A DNA stretch of 7,105 nt, from NCBI GenBank assembly GCA_900764025.1, contig CAAFMM010000352.1:1-7105 (forward strand), written 5' to 3'. The position numbers and the translations under genes are program-made. Positions 1 to 4,976 of this stretch are shown piece by piece (positions within the stretch are counted from its first letter, which is position 1; every line of letters begins with the position of its first letter). The DNA is from an uncultured Collinsella sp. (GTDB taxonomy: Bacteria; Actinomycetota; Coriobacteriia; Coriobacteriales; Coriobacteriaceae). Under the pieces are notes generated by a model. It was given only the letters and a program-made list of their open reading frames with translations, searched no databases and was not told the origin of the DNA.

Positions 1-25
1 ACTGGTTGCTTAGGTTCTCAGCCAC
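1..25 (-). CDS. Probable start of a gene leaving the left edge (partial)
   Basis: A GTG codon at 25-23 opens a frame that stays free of stops to the window edge (V/M-A-E-N-L-S-N-Q). A GGGAGG ribosome binding site lies 4 nt upstream at 30-35, and a TATAAT box at 70-75 would give a leader of about 38 nt. An in-frame ATG at 37-35 is an alternative start, but the stronger AAGGAGG at 39-45 is only 1 nt from it, so GTG is preferred. Only eight codons are visible, too few to name a product. In many actinobacteria aspS follows hisS, but nothing in these residues confirms that. The call rests on the ribosome binding site, promoter-like box and open frame. Confidence 0.45.
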
Positions 26-29
26 GTTT

Positions 30-45
30 CCTCCCATTCCTCCTT
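30..45 (-). promoter_or_regulatory. Double Shine-Dalgarno for the left-edge gene
   Basis: On the minus strand AAGGAGG (39-45) is followed by GGGAGG (30-35). The second stands 4 nt before the GTG at 25 and decides that start. The first stands 1 nt before an in-frame ATG at 37, which is too close for normal initiation, and 13 nt before the GTG. Confidence 0.5.
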
Positions 46-69
46 CTATGCACGTAACATGCGGTATTC

Positions 70-75
70 ATTATA
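70..75 (-). promoter_or_regulatory. Candidate -10 box (TATAAT) for the left-edge gene
   Basis: A perfect TATAAT reads on the minus strand about 45 nt upstream of the GTG at 25. No convincing -35 box stands at 16-18 nt spacing (the region 92-99 reads TGTCGAAA on the minus strand), so the promoter may be weak or activator-dependent. Its place after the hisS terminator fits an independent transcription unit. Confidence 0.4.
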
Positions 76-189
76 GGCGCTTGAGAAATACTTTCGACAC
101 TGATTGCGCTTTACCACACAAAAGTATTTTCTGCATTGCAAAGGTTTTTGCCCTAAATGGTCGTATTTCTCGGTGGGCGGCATACGTAA

Positions 190-225
190 ACGGGGGCATT
201 CCGCATAAAAGCGAAACACCCCCGT
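190..225 (-). terminator. Probable intrinsic terminator of hisS
   Basis: A stem of six consecutive G-C pairs (191-196 with 219-224) plus an A-T pair (190/225) is continued after mismatches by a second helix (199-204 with 211-216, one mismatch), with an ATAAAA loop at 205-210. It begins 58 nt beyond the hisS stop. The tract after the stem on the minus strand is only TTTACGT, so the U-run is short and efficiency uncertain. No plus-strand gene could use it. Confidence 0.55.
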
Positions 226-282
226 AACAATCGCTCTCCATGAGCAGGGCACGTTAGCAGGCCCGAAGCTCAAAAAGATGCG

Positions 283-1596
283 CTACAGGCGCTCGCGAAC
301 CGCCTCGACGACGTTGTCCAGATCGGCGAGCACCTCGTCATGGCTCTGCATGTCGCGCACTTTGACCTTGCCGGCGGCAAGCTCGTCGCCACCCAGGACC
401 AAGATGAGCTTGGCGCCTACCTTATCGGCTTGCTTAAACTGGGCCTTGAGCGAACGACCCTGATAGTCGGCCTCGGTCACGATACCTGCGGCGCGAAGCT
501 CCTGCGTAATGGCAAAGACGTTCTGACGCAGCTCCTTGCCGGCGTTGGCGACATAGACGCACGGGGCCTCATCGGCACCCAAATCGCTGCCAAAGGCCTG
601 CAGGGCCAGCAGGGCGCGCTCAAAACCGACAGCAAAGCCGACGCCCGCCGTGGGCTTGCCACCCTCGAGCTCGACCAGGCCATCGTAGCGGCCGCCGCCG
701 CCGATGGAGCCGACGCCGGCGCCAGGGGCCTCGACCTCAAAGACAGTACGGGTGTAGTAGTCCAGGCCGCGCACCAAGGTGGGATCCTCGACATACTCGA
801 TACCGGCGGCATCCAGATAGCGCTTGACCTGCTCGTAGTGCTCGCGGCACTCATCGCACAGGTTGTCACCCATCAGCGGAGCCTCGGCCATGATCTCGCG
901 GCAGTGGTCGTTCTTGCAGTCGAAGGCACGCAGCGGGTTGAGCTCGGCGCGCTCGCGGCACTCATCGCACATCTCGTCGGCGTGATCGAGGATGAACTGC
1001 TTAACCTGCTCGCGATAGGCCGGACGGCACTGGGCGTCACCCATCGAGTTGATGAGCAGACGAAGCTTGGAAAGATCGAAGCCCAGGCGCTTGTAGAACT
1101 CCATGAGCATGATGATGCACTCGGCGTCTGCCGCCGGATCGGGAGCGCCGAGCCACTCGATGCCCACCTGGTGGAACTGGCGCAGGCGGCCCTTCTGGGG
1201 ACGCTCGCCGCGGAACATGGCCTCGGCGTAGTAAGCCTTAAACGGCGTGGAGCCCTGGGGCACCAGGTTGTTCTCCACGACGGCGCGCACCACACCGGCC
1301 GTGCCCTCGGGACGAAGGGCCAGACGCTGCTTAGGCTTGAGCTTGGTATCGGTGCCTTCGGTAAAGACGCGCTCCAGGTTGGCGCCGCTAAACACGCGGA
1401 ACATCTCCTTGCGCACGACGTCGGTCGACTGGCCGATGCCGTGGACAAACACGTCCACCTGCTCGATCGCGGGCGTCTCGATGGGCTTAAAGCCAAACGG
1501 CTCGAATACGCTGGCCGCAATCTGCTGCATCTTTTGCCAGGCGCGCATCTCGGCGCCGATAAGGTCGCGGGTTCCCTCCGCCTTCTGTGCCTGCAT
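283..1596 (-). CDS. hisS: Histidyl-tRNA synthetase (HisRS)
   Basis: This class II aminoacyl-tRNA synthetase charges tRNA-His with histidine in the cytoplasm, using ATP. The 437-residue product has the usual bacterial length. Visible signatures are RPEGT of motif 2 (about 95-99) with FRGERPQKGRLRQFHQ following (128-143), the histidine-specific LVRGLDYYTRTVFEV (274-288), GGGGRYDGLV (299-308), and motif 3 GVGFAVGFER (318-327). The C-terminal 90 residues match the anticodon-binding domain. A cysteine-rich insertion (about 209-252) carries two CDEC motifs, which is within the family's range. The start is set at ATG 1596 because AAAGG ends 9 nt upstream; the in-frame TTG at 1602 would add two residues but lies only 3 nt from that site. 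The gene stands alone: terminator-like hairpin after it, palindrome cluster before it. No T-box leader is seen. Confidence 0.97.
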   Translation of the reverse strand: MQAQKAEGTRDLIGAEMRAWQKMQQIAASVFEPFGFKPIETPAIEQVDVFVHGIGQSTDVVRKEMFRVFSGANLERVFTEGTDTKLKPKQRLALRPEGTAGVVRAVVENNLVPQGSTPFKAYYAEAMFRGERPQKGRLRQFHQVGIEWLGAPDPAADAECIIMLMEFYKRLGFDLSKLRLLINSMGDAQCRPAYREQVKQFILDHADEMCDECRERAELNPLRAFDCKNDHCREIMAEAPLMGDNLCDECREHYEQVKRYLDAAGIEYVEDPTLVRGLDYYTRTVFEVEAPGAGVGSIGGGGRYDGLVELEGGKPTAGVGFAVGFERALLALQAFGSDLGADEAPCVYVANAGKELRQNVFAITQELRAAGIVTEADYQGRSLKAQFKQADKVGAKLILVLGGDELAAGKVKVRDMQSHDEVLADLDNVVEAVRERL

Positions 1597-1603
1597 GGGC
1601 AAA

Positions 1604-1611
1604 CACCTTTC
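1604..1611 (-). promoter_or_regulatory. Ribosome binding site of hisS
   Basis: The minus strand reads GAAAGGTG here. The GG at 1606-1607 is 9 nt from ATG 1596 and 3 nt from the alternative TTG 1602, so it favours the ATG. Confidence 0.6.
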
Positions 1612-1638
1612 TTTTGTATCGCGTCATAGATAGTGGAC

Positions 1639-1644
1639 ATTATA
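1639..1644 (-). promoter_or_regulatory. Candidate -10 box (TATAAT) of hisS
   Basis: A perfect TATAAT reads on the minus strand 42 nt upstream of ATG 1596, which would give a leader of about 30-35 nt. With a 17-nt spacer the -35 position falls at 1662-1667, at the base of the first long hairpin, and reads CGCCGC, unlike the consensus. Either the -35 contact is poor or hisS is also read from upstream. Confidence 0.4.
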
Positions 1645-1661
1645 CGGCACAAAGCAGCAAC

Positions 1662-1721
1662 GCGGCGGCGCGTCTGACCGAACGAGGGTATGGGGACTCG
1701 TTCGGCCAGATGCGCCGCCGC
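1662..1721. repeat. Long hairpin H1 (25-bp imperfect inverted repeat)
   Basis: The arms 1662-1686 and 1697-1721 match as inverted repeats at 23 of 25 positions, with a 10-nt loop (1687-1696). One of the two differences (1672/1711) still allows a G-T pair on the plus strand. The stem ends in CGAACGAG next to the loop and GCGGCGGCGC at the base. No T-run follows on either strand, so it is not a standard terminator. It sits directly upstream of the hisS -10 box. Confidence 0.85.
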
Positions 1722-1727
1722 TGTTTG

Positions 1728-1791
1728 TGACCCGTTTTCCTCCGTCCCCTTCGGATCACGTGATCTGTTGGGGACGGAGGAAAACGGATCA
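1728..1791. repeat. Long hairpin H2 (22-bp inverted repeat with palindromic loop)
   Basis: The arms 1732-1749 and 1770-1787 are a perfect 18-bp inverted repeat (CCGTTTTCCTCCGTCCCC and its complement). They extend to 22 bp, 1728-1749 with 1770-1791, with one mismatch. The 20-nt loop contains the perfect 12-bp palindrome GATCACGTGATC (1754-1765), which could form a small stem of its own. The right end includes the TGA stop of the truncated MFS gene. No T-run follows on either strand. Confidence 0.88.
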
Positions 1792-1803
1792 TTTCGTAGG
1801 CCC

Positions 1804-1863
1804 GTGACCGCCTTGGAAACCGAATGATGGTACGAGCATCCATTCGGCTTCCAGGGCGGCCAC
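1804..1863. repeat. Long hairpin H3 (about 26-bp imperfect inverted repeat)
   Basis: Segment 1804-1829 pairs with 1837-1863. Mismatches are at 1807/1860 and 1819/1848, there is a G-T pair at 1813/1854, and C1840 is bulged. The core CCGAATG/CATTCGG is perfect. Unlike H1 and H2 this hairpin is read as codons, giving residues 116-135 of the truncated MFS protein. Confidence 0.75.
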
Positions 1864-1884
1864 AAACAGAACGGGGCAAACAGA
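1863..1884. repeat. 8-bp direct repeat CAAACAGA
   Basis: CAAACAGA occurs at 1863-1870 and 1877-1884, separated by ACGGGG. CACAAACAG (1861-1869) is also the exact inverted complement of CTGTTTGTG at 1721-1729, at the edge of hairpin H1. The 149-bp block holding H2 and H3 is therefore bounded by 9-bp inverted repeats. The copies lie where the MFS reading frame leaves its family pattern. Confidence 0.6.
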
Positions 1885-2247
1885 AAAGAGCACGTAGACC
1901 TGCCACAGCTCACCGACAAAGCTCATGCCGGCAAGAACGGCAGAGGTGGCGATTACAGTGAGGGAGCCCAAAACGCGACCGCTTACTTTATCGGCAACAT
2001 GACCGATCACAAGTGAGCCGATAACGCTCACCACGGTGGAGATGGCGTTGGAGATGTTGTACTGCGCAAGCGTGATGCCCAGGTCGCTGACGACGAGCGG
2101 CTGAAACAGGCTCATGCAGTTAACGAAAATCGTGTAGCACGTGGCCATGATGACAAAGCCGGAAGCCACCACGAGCCAGCCGGGGAAGAACTTACGCTGC
2201 TGGGACATACTGCTCCTTTTTAAACAAACGAGTAGCAAGATTGGGTG

Positions 2248-3543
2248 CTACCGGTGGTCGGCGATGTAGCCCAAAGCGACGGCGGCATAAGCCGCGGCGC
2301 CAAGGGGAAGCTCGGCATCGCTAAAACGTGCCTTGGGATGATGCTGAGCAAAATGCTCGTCCGTATCAGTCACGGCAGCGCCCACGGTAAAGTACGCACT
2401 CGGGATCTCACTCGAGATCAACGCGAAGTCCTCGCTCGCCATGGCGTGGAACAGCGGCAGGAAGGCGGCCTTGGGCAGCGTCGCACCCACATAGCCAAGC
2501 GAAGCCTGGGTCATGTCGTCATCGAGCACGAGCGGGGGAACATCCGAGAGCGTCTCGATGGTGGCCGGCGTACGATAGGTCGTGGCAACGCCGTTGACGA
2601 CCTCCGCGATGCGGGTCTTGAGGTGCTCCATGAGCTCGACGTCGAATCCGCGCAGCGTACCTTCGAGCACACAAGTGTCGGGGATGACATTTGCGGCCTG
2701 ACCGCCGGCGAACTTGCCAACGGTAAGCGCAACCTCCTTGGCCGCCGGCACCTCGCGGGAGATGAGCTCCTGAAGCGCCAGATGCACATGGACGCCGGCC
2801 GTGATGGGGTCGATGCAGATCTCGGGGCTCGAGCCATGGCCGCCCTTGCCCTGAAGCGTGATGCGAAAACCGTACACGCCCGAGAGCGCCGGGCTGCCGT
2901 AGAGTACCAGACCAAGCGGCGACTGGCTATTGACATGCATGGCAAAGGCGGCCTGGGGGCGTGGGTTCTGCAGCAGACCGTCGGCGATGGCAGCGCGTGC
3001 CCCCTCAAAGGTCTCCTCACCCGGCTGGAACAGCAACTTGACGGTAGCATTGGCGTCGACAAGCTCGGCCTCGCGGGCCTTGAGCATACGAGCCGCACCA
3101 AGCAGCGCCGTCGCGTGCATATCGTGACCGCAAGCATGCATGCAGCCATTGGTGGATGCAAAGGGCTCGCCGGATTCCTCGGCAACGGGCAGGGCATCCA
3201 TGTCGCCGCGGAGCATAATAACCGTACCGGCCTGTTCGTCCGCGCAGACGCCATTGCCCTGGGCCGCGGCGGCACCGGCGCCGACAAGGCTCACAACGCA
3301 GGAACCATCAACGAGCGTGGTATGGGGGATGTCCATCTCGTCCAGACGCGCCTGGATATAGGCAGACGTCTGCGGAAGATTGTTACCGAGCTCGGGCATC
3401 TGGTGTAGATCGTGTCGCCACGCAGCGAGCTCGTCTGCAAAAGCCTGAGCTTCTGCGACAAGACCGTCACCTATAGCGGTCTGCGCCGCTGTGGTAGCTT
3501 GAGGCGCTGGTTGCGGTTGAAAATCGGACAGTGCTGGTGCCAT
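2248..3543 (-). CDS. M20-family metallo-amidohydrolase (N-acyl amino acid / hippurate hydrolase type)
   Basis: The 431-residue product is a cytoplasmic dinuclear metal (Zn/Mn) hydrolase of the M20D type, which cleaves amide bonds of N-acyl amino acids, hippurate-like conjugates or small peptides. It shows RHDLHQMPELG (43-53), GDMDALPV (113-120), the ligand motif HACGHDMH (136-143, with Cys138 and His140), QPGEE (173-177, catalytic and metal Glu), AMH (201-203), the dimerisation-domain GKGGHGSSP (232-240), ASEDF (369-373), and a C-terminal HHP (401-403) fitting the last metal ligand. Motifs and length are intact, so it should be active. ATG 3543 is chosen because GGAGG stands 6 nt upstream. 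The first 28 residues are Pro/Ala-rich, with no signal peptide. It is preceded by a dyad (3574-3595) and followed after 39 nt by a broken MFS gene. Exact substrate cannot be read from sequence. Confidence 0.92.
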   Translation of the reverse strand: MAPALSDFQPQPAPQATTAAQTAIGDGLVAEAQAFADELAAWRHDLHQMPELGNNLPQTSAYIQARLDEMDIPHTTLVDGSCVVSLVGAGAAAAQGNGVCADEQAGTVIMLRGDMDALPVAEESGEPFASTNGCMHACGHDMHATALLGAARMLKAREAELVDANATVKLLFQPGEETFEGARAAIADGLLQNPRPQAAFAMHVNSQSPLGLVLYGSPALSGVYGFRITLQGKGGHGSSPEICIDPITAGVHVHLALQELISREVPAAKEVALTVGKFAGGQAANVIPDTCVLEGTLRGFDVELMEHLKTRIAEVVNGVATTYRTPATIETLSDVPPLVLDDDMTQASLGYVGATLPKAAFLPLFHAMASEDFALISSEIPSAYFTVGAAVTDTDEHFAQHHPKARFSDAELPLGAAAYAAVALGYIADHR

Positions 3544-3573
3544 AGATGCCCTCCAGTAACGTTTTTGCAGCAA

Positions 3574-3595
3574 GCACTTTGATAGCGTAAAGTGC
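3574..3595. promoter_or_regulatory. Candidate operator: GCACTTT-N8-AAAGTGC
   Basis: A perfect 7-bp inverted repeat (3574-3580 and 3589-3595) with an 8-nt spacer stands 31-52 nt upstream of the amidohydrolase ATG and after the preceding terminator. The minus-strand hexamer TATCAA overlaps its centre and resembles a -10 box, so a bound repressor could block transcription. No T-run follows, which argues against a terminator. The regulator is not in the window. Confidence 0.45.
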
Positions 3596-3620
3596 AAGGT
3601 ACAACTTTAAGGGCGATGCA

Positions 3621-3647
3621 TAAAAAATGCCGCCCCGGGAGGCGGCG
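3621..3647 (-). terminator. Intrinsic terminator of the DMT transporter gene
   Basis: On the minus strand GCCGCC (3641-3646) pairs with GGCGGC (3629-3634) around a 6-nt loop (3635-3640), followed by A and a run of six T (3622-3627). It begins 18 nt after the DMT stop and separates that gene from the amidohydrolase. A classical rho-independent form. Confidence 0.9.
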
Positions 3648-3664
3648 CAACAAGTTGTTTACAA

Positions 3665-4642
3665 TTACGGGCGCGGCTTTTGGCGCAAGAAGTCGAAATG
3701 CGTCTCGCTCAAGATAATCGACAGGAAGATGAGCGCGAAGCCGGCGAGCAGACGCGAAGTGAGCGCCTCCCCCATCAGCAGCACCGAGAACAGCACACCC
3801 GAAGGCGATTCCATCGAAAGGAGCAGCGAGCCCGTCGAGGCCGGGACATGCGCCAGGCCGACGTTTTGGATGAGCAGGGCCACGCACGTACAGCCCACCG
3901 ATAGAAACGCCATCACACCGATAAAGCTCGGCGTCCACACGGACAGCGGCGCTTGGGTCTCGAATAACAGCGACGAGATCAGGCTCAGCACGCCGTTGCC
4001 CACAAACATCCAAAACGTGATGACGTTGATATCCATCTTGCGACCGTATTTGGCCGTCACCGCCATCTGGATGGCGAAAAAGACCGCACCAGCCAGCGTA
4101 ATGACGTCACCGATGTTGAACTCGACGCTATCGAGCGCCACCAGGCCAATGCCCGCCAAGCACAGCAGCGCCGCGCCCAGGTTATAGCGGGTGAGTTTTT
4201 CGCCGCTCAGAAAATAGCTCGCGAACGGCACGAGGATGCAATACGTGCCCGTCAAAAAAGCATTCTTGCCCGCCGTAGTATGTGCCAGACCGACCGTCTG
4301 CAACGCATAGGCCGCCCACATGAGCACGCCCATACTCAGGCCAACGATCAGGTTGCGGGCATTGAAATGTGCAATGATGCGTTTGTGGAAGACGGCAAAC
4401 ATGACCAACGCTGCGGGCAGAAAGCGCACGTAGAGAAGTTCAAACACCGGAATGGTGTCGAGCGCGTCCTTCATGGTCGTAAAGGAGTAGCCCCAGACGA
4501 CTGCCACCGAAAGTAGCAGGACTTTCCAGAACAGCGGCGAGCGAGCGCCGGCGCCGCGGAAGGTGCCACCCGCGCCCAAATCCTCACGGGCCACAGGGCT
4601 ATCGGGCATGTTTTCGATTTCGTTGGCAGCGTATTGGGCCAT
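3665..4642 (-). CDS. EamA/DMT-superfamily transporter, ten helices
   Basis: This 325-residue inner-membrane protein has the two-fold repeat of the drug/metabolite transporter superfamily. After a hydrophilic N-terminus of about 36 residues come roughly ten hydrophobic segments, from about residue 38 to 312. The first EamA half shows VVWGYSFTTMKDAL (48-61), YVRFLPAALVMF (71-82) and AGKNAFLTGTYCILVPF (124-140); the second ends with the conserved pattern AST-GSLLLSMESPSGVLFSVLLMGE (268-292). Such proteins export or take up amino acids, nucleotide-type metabolites or drugs; the substrate cannot be assigned. ATG 4642 is chosen because GAGGA ends 6 nt upstream; a GTG at 4657 would add five residues and lacks a site. 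It is a single-gene unit, with a strong terminator upstream and another after the stop. It appears intact. Confidence 0.9.
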   Translation of the reverse strand: MAQYAANEIENMPDSPVAREDLGAGGTFRGAGARSPLFWKVLLLSVAVVWGYSFTTMKDALDTIPVFELLYVRFLPAALVMFAVFHKRIIAHFNARNLIVGLSMGVLMWAAYALQTVGLAHTTAGKNAFLTGTYCILVPFASYFLSGEKLTRYNLGAALLCLAGIGLVALDSVEFNIGDVITLAGAVFFAIQMAVTAKYGRKMDINVITFWMFVGNGVLSLISSLLFETQAPLSVWTPSFIGVMAFLSVGCTCVALLIQNVGLAHVPASTGSLLLSMESPSGVLFSVLLMGEALTSRLLAGFALIFLSIILSETHFDFLRQKPRP

Positions 4643-4682
4643 GGAACATCCTCGCACTCAATCTGGGCGTGGTGTCCGCACG

Positions 4683-4711
4683 CGTATGGCTGCGTGCCGC
4701 CTCATGGTCAA
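4683..4711 (-). promoter_or_regulatory. Candidate promoter of the DMT transporter gene
   Basis: TTGACC (4706-4711) matches the -35 consensus at five of six bases. CATACG (4683-4688), 17 nt later, is a poor -10. Transcription would begin near 4676 and leave a leader of about 34 nt. The location is forced: only 68 nt lie between the upstream terminator's T-run and the ATG. The -35 box overlaps the end of that T-run. Confidence 0.35.
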
Positions 4712-4748
4712 ATAAAAACGGGGCGCACCGGACCCCCGGCACGCCCCG
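4711..4748 (-). terminator. Strong intrinsic terminator, probably ending the YhgE/Pip transcript
   Basis: On the minus strand CGGGGCG (4742-4748) pairs with CGCCCCG (4719-4725). A 2x2 mismatch follows, then a 4-bp inner helix (4728-4731 with 4736-4739). The stem is followed by TTTTTATTT. The only upstream gene is the YhgE/Pip gene, whose stop is 228 nt away with two other hairpins between. A short untranslated RNA ending here is an alternative. Confidence 0.88.
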
Positions 4749-4836
4749 CTACTGTAGCAACAACCAAGCAACCCGCGCAATTCACCGCACTAAAGTACCG
4801 ACTTGAATAACCTCGATGTTTCGTCAACGTCAGCGA

Positions 4837-4935
4837 AAACGACCCTAAGCGAGCAAGGTGACGTGAAATGAAAGGGCGCTGACCTTCTGGTCGCGCCCTT
4901 GAAATTGAACGTCAGATTGCCGCTTAGGGTCGTTT
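4837..4935. repeat. 99-nt near-complete palindrome with 15-bp perfect terminal inverted repeats (MITE/REP-like)
   Basis: The ends are a perfect 15-bp inverted repeat, AAACGACCCTAAGCG at 4837-4851 and its complement at 4921-4935. Inside, GCAA/TTGC (4853-4856 with 4917-4920) and TGACGT/ACGTCA (4859-4864 with 4909-4914) continue the stem. After an internal loop of two GAAAT-containing strands, the apex is an 8-bp plus 4-bp hairpin (4872-4879 with 4893-4900; 4881-4884 with 4889-4892) around TTCT. The whole unit folds on itself almost end to end. Direct repeats CAGCG stand at 4831-4835 and 4937-4941, each one base outside the arms, as a target-site duplication would. It encodes nothing. On the minus strand the apex hairpin is followed by TTTCATTTC, so weak termination is possible. 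Confidence 0.8.
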
Positions 4936-4948
4936 GCAGCGTCGAGCC

Positions 4949-4976
4949 GTTACGCGGTTTGGTAAAACCGCGTAAC
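4949..4976. repeat. Perfect 12-bp hairpin touching the YhgE/Pip stop codon
   Basis: GTTACGCGGTTT (4949-4960) and AAACCGCGTAAC (4965-4976) pair perfectly around the tetraloop GGTA. The outermost base is the G of the TAG stop codon of the gene to the right. No T-run follows, so it is more likely an mRNA 3'-end stabiliser or barrier than a full terminator. Confidence 0.8.

Larger units (their letters stand above)
1789..2208 (-). pseudogene. Truncated MFS transporter, N-terminal four helices only
   Basis: The 139-residue product starts at ATG 2208, with AGGAG about 5 nt upstream, and resembles the N-terminal third of a major facilitator superfamily transporter. Hydrophobic segments lie at about 8-30, 50-68, 79-97 and 101-118. 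GHVADKVSGR (69-78) fits MFS motif A in the loop between helices 2 and 3. Full members have about 400 residues and 12 helices; no remnant of the other eight is seen in any frame down to hisS. After about residue 115 the sequence turns into a non-MFS tail (LEAEWMLVPSFGFQGGHGPTK) encoded by hairpins H3 and H2. I infer a deletion or rearrangement at the palindrome cluster. The gene starts 39 nt after the amidohydrolase stop, so it was probably its co-transcribed transporter. Function is almost surely lost; substrate unknown. Confidence 0.8.
4643..4975. other. 333-bp gene-free spacer between the YhgE/Pip gene and the DMT gene
   Basis: From right to left this spacer holds the stop-codon hairpin (4949-4976), the 99-nt palindrome (4837-4935), a plain stretch (4749-4836) in which I find no ORF with a ribosome binding site, no tRNA and no clear promoter, then a strong terminator (4711-4748) and the leader of the DMT gene. 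Confidence 0.7.

Noticed and set aside
340..1629. 429-codon open frame on the plus strand opposite hisS
   Set aside because: It is antisense to an unmistakable hisS, shows no domain pattern, and arises from GC-rich codon usage that suppresses stops on the opposite strand.
1603..1791. T-box or other amino-acid-sensing leader before hisS
   Set aside because: The conserved T-box core and an antiterminator/terminator pair with T-run are missing; the hairpins are simple palindromes upstream of the likely -10 box.
1662..1863. CRISPR array
   Set aside because: The repeated structure is inverted within each hairpin; there are no regularly spaced identical direct repeats and no cas genes.
1640..1906. 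Small minus-strand frame across the three hairpins (88 codons)
   Set aside because: No proper ribosome binding site or protein-like pattern, and it is composed almost wholly of palindrome sequence.
873..1919. 348-codon minus-strand frame running from the MFS remnant into hisS
   Set aside because: In the hisS part it is an out-of-frame, Ser/Arg/Pro-rich translation. Its upstream part only translates the hairpins in another frame.
2245..3408. 387-codon open frame on the plus strand opposite the amidohydrolase
   Set aside because: It is a shadow of the M20 gene with no recognisable fold signature; the minus-strand frame contains every M20 motif.
4749..4836. Riboswitch aptamer or tRNA upstream of the strong terminator
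   Set aside because: No cloverleaf or known aptamer pattern could be recognised, and the terminator is adequately explained as the 3' end of the YhgE/Pip transcript.
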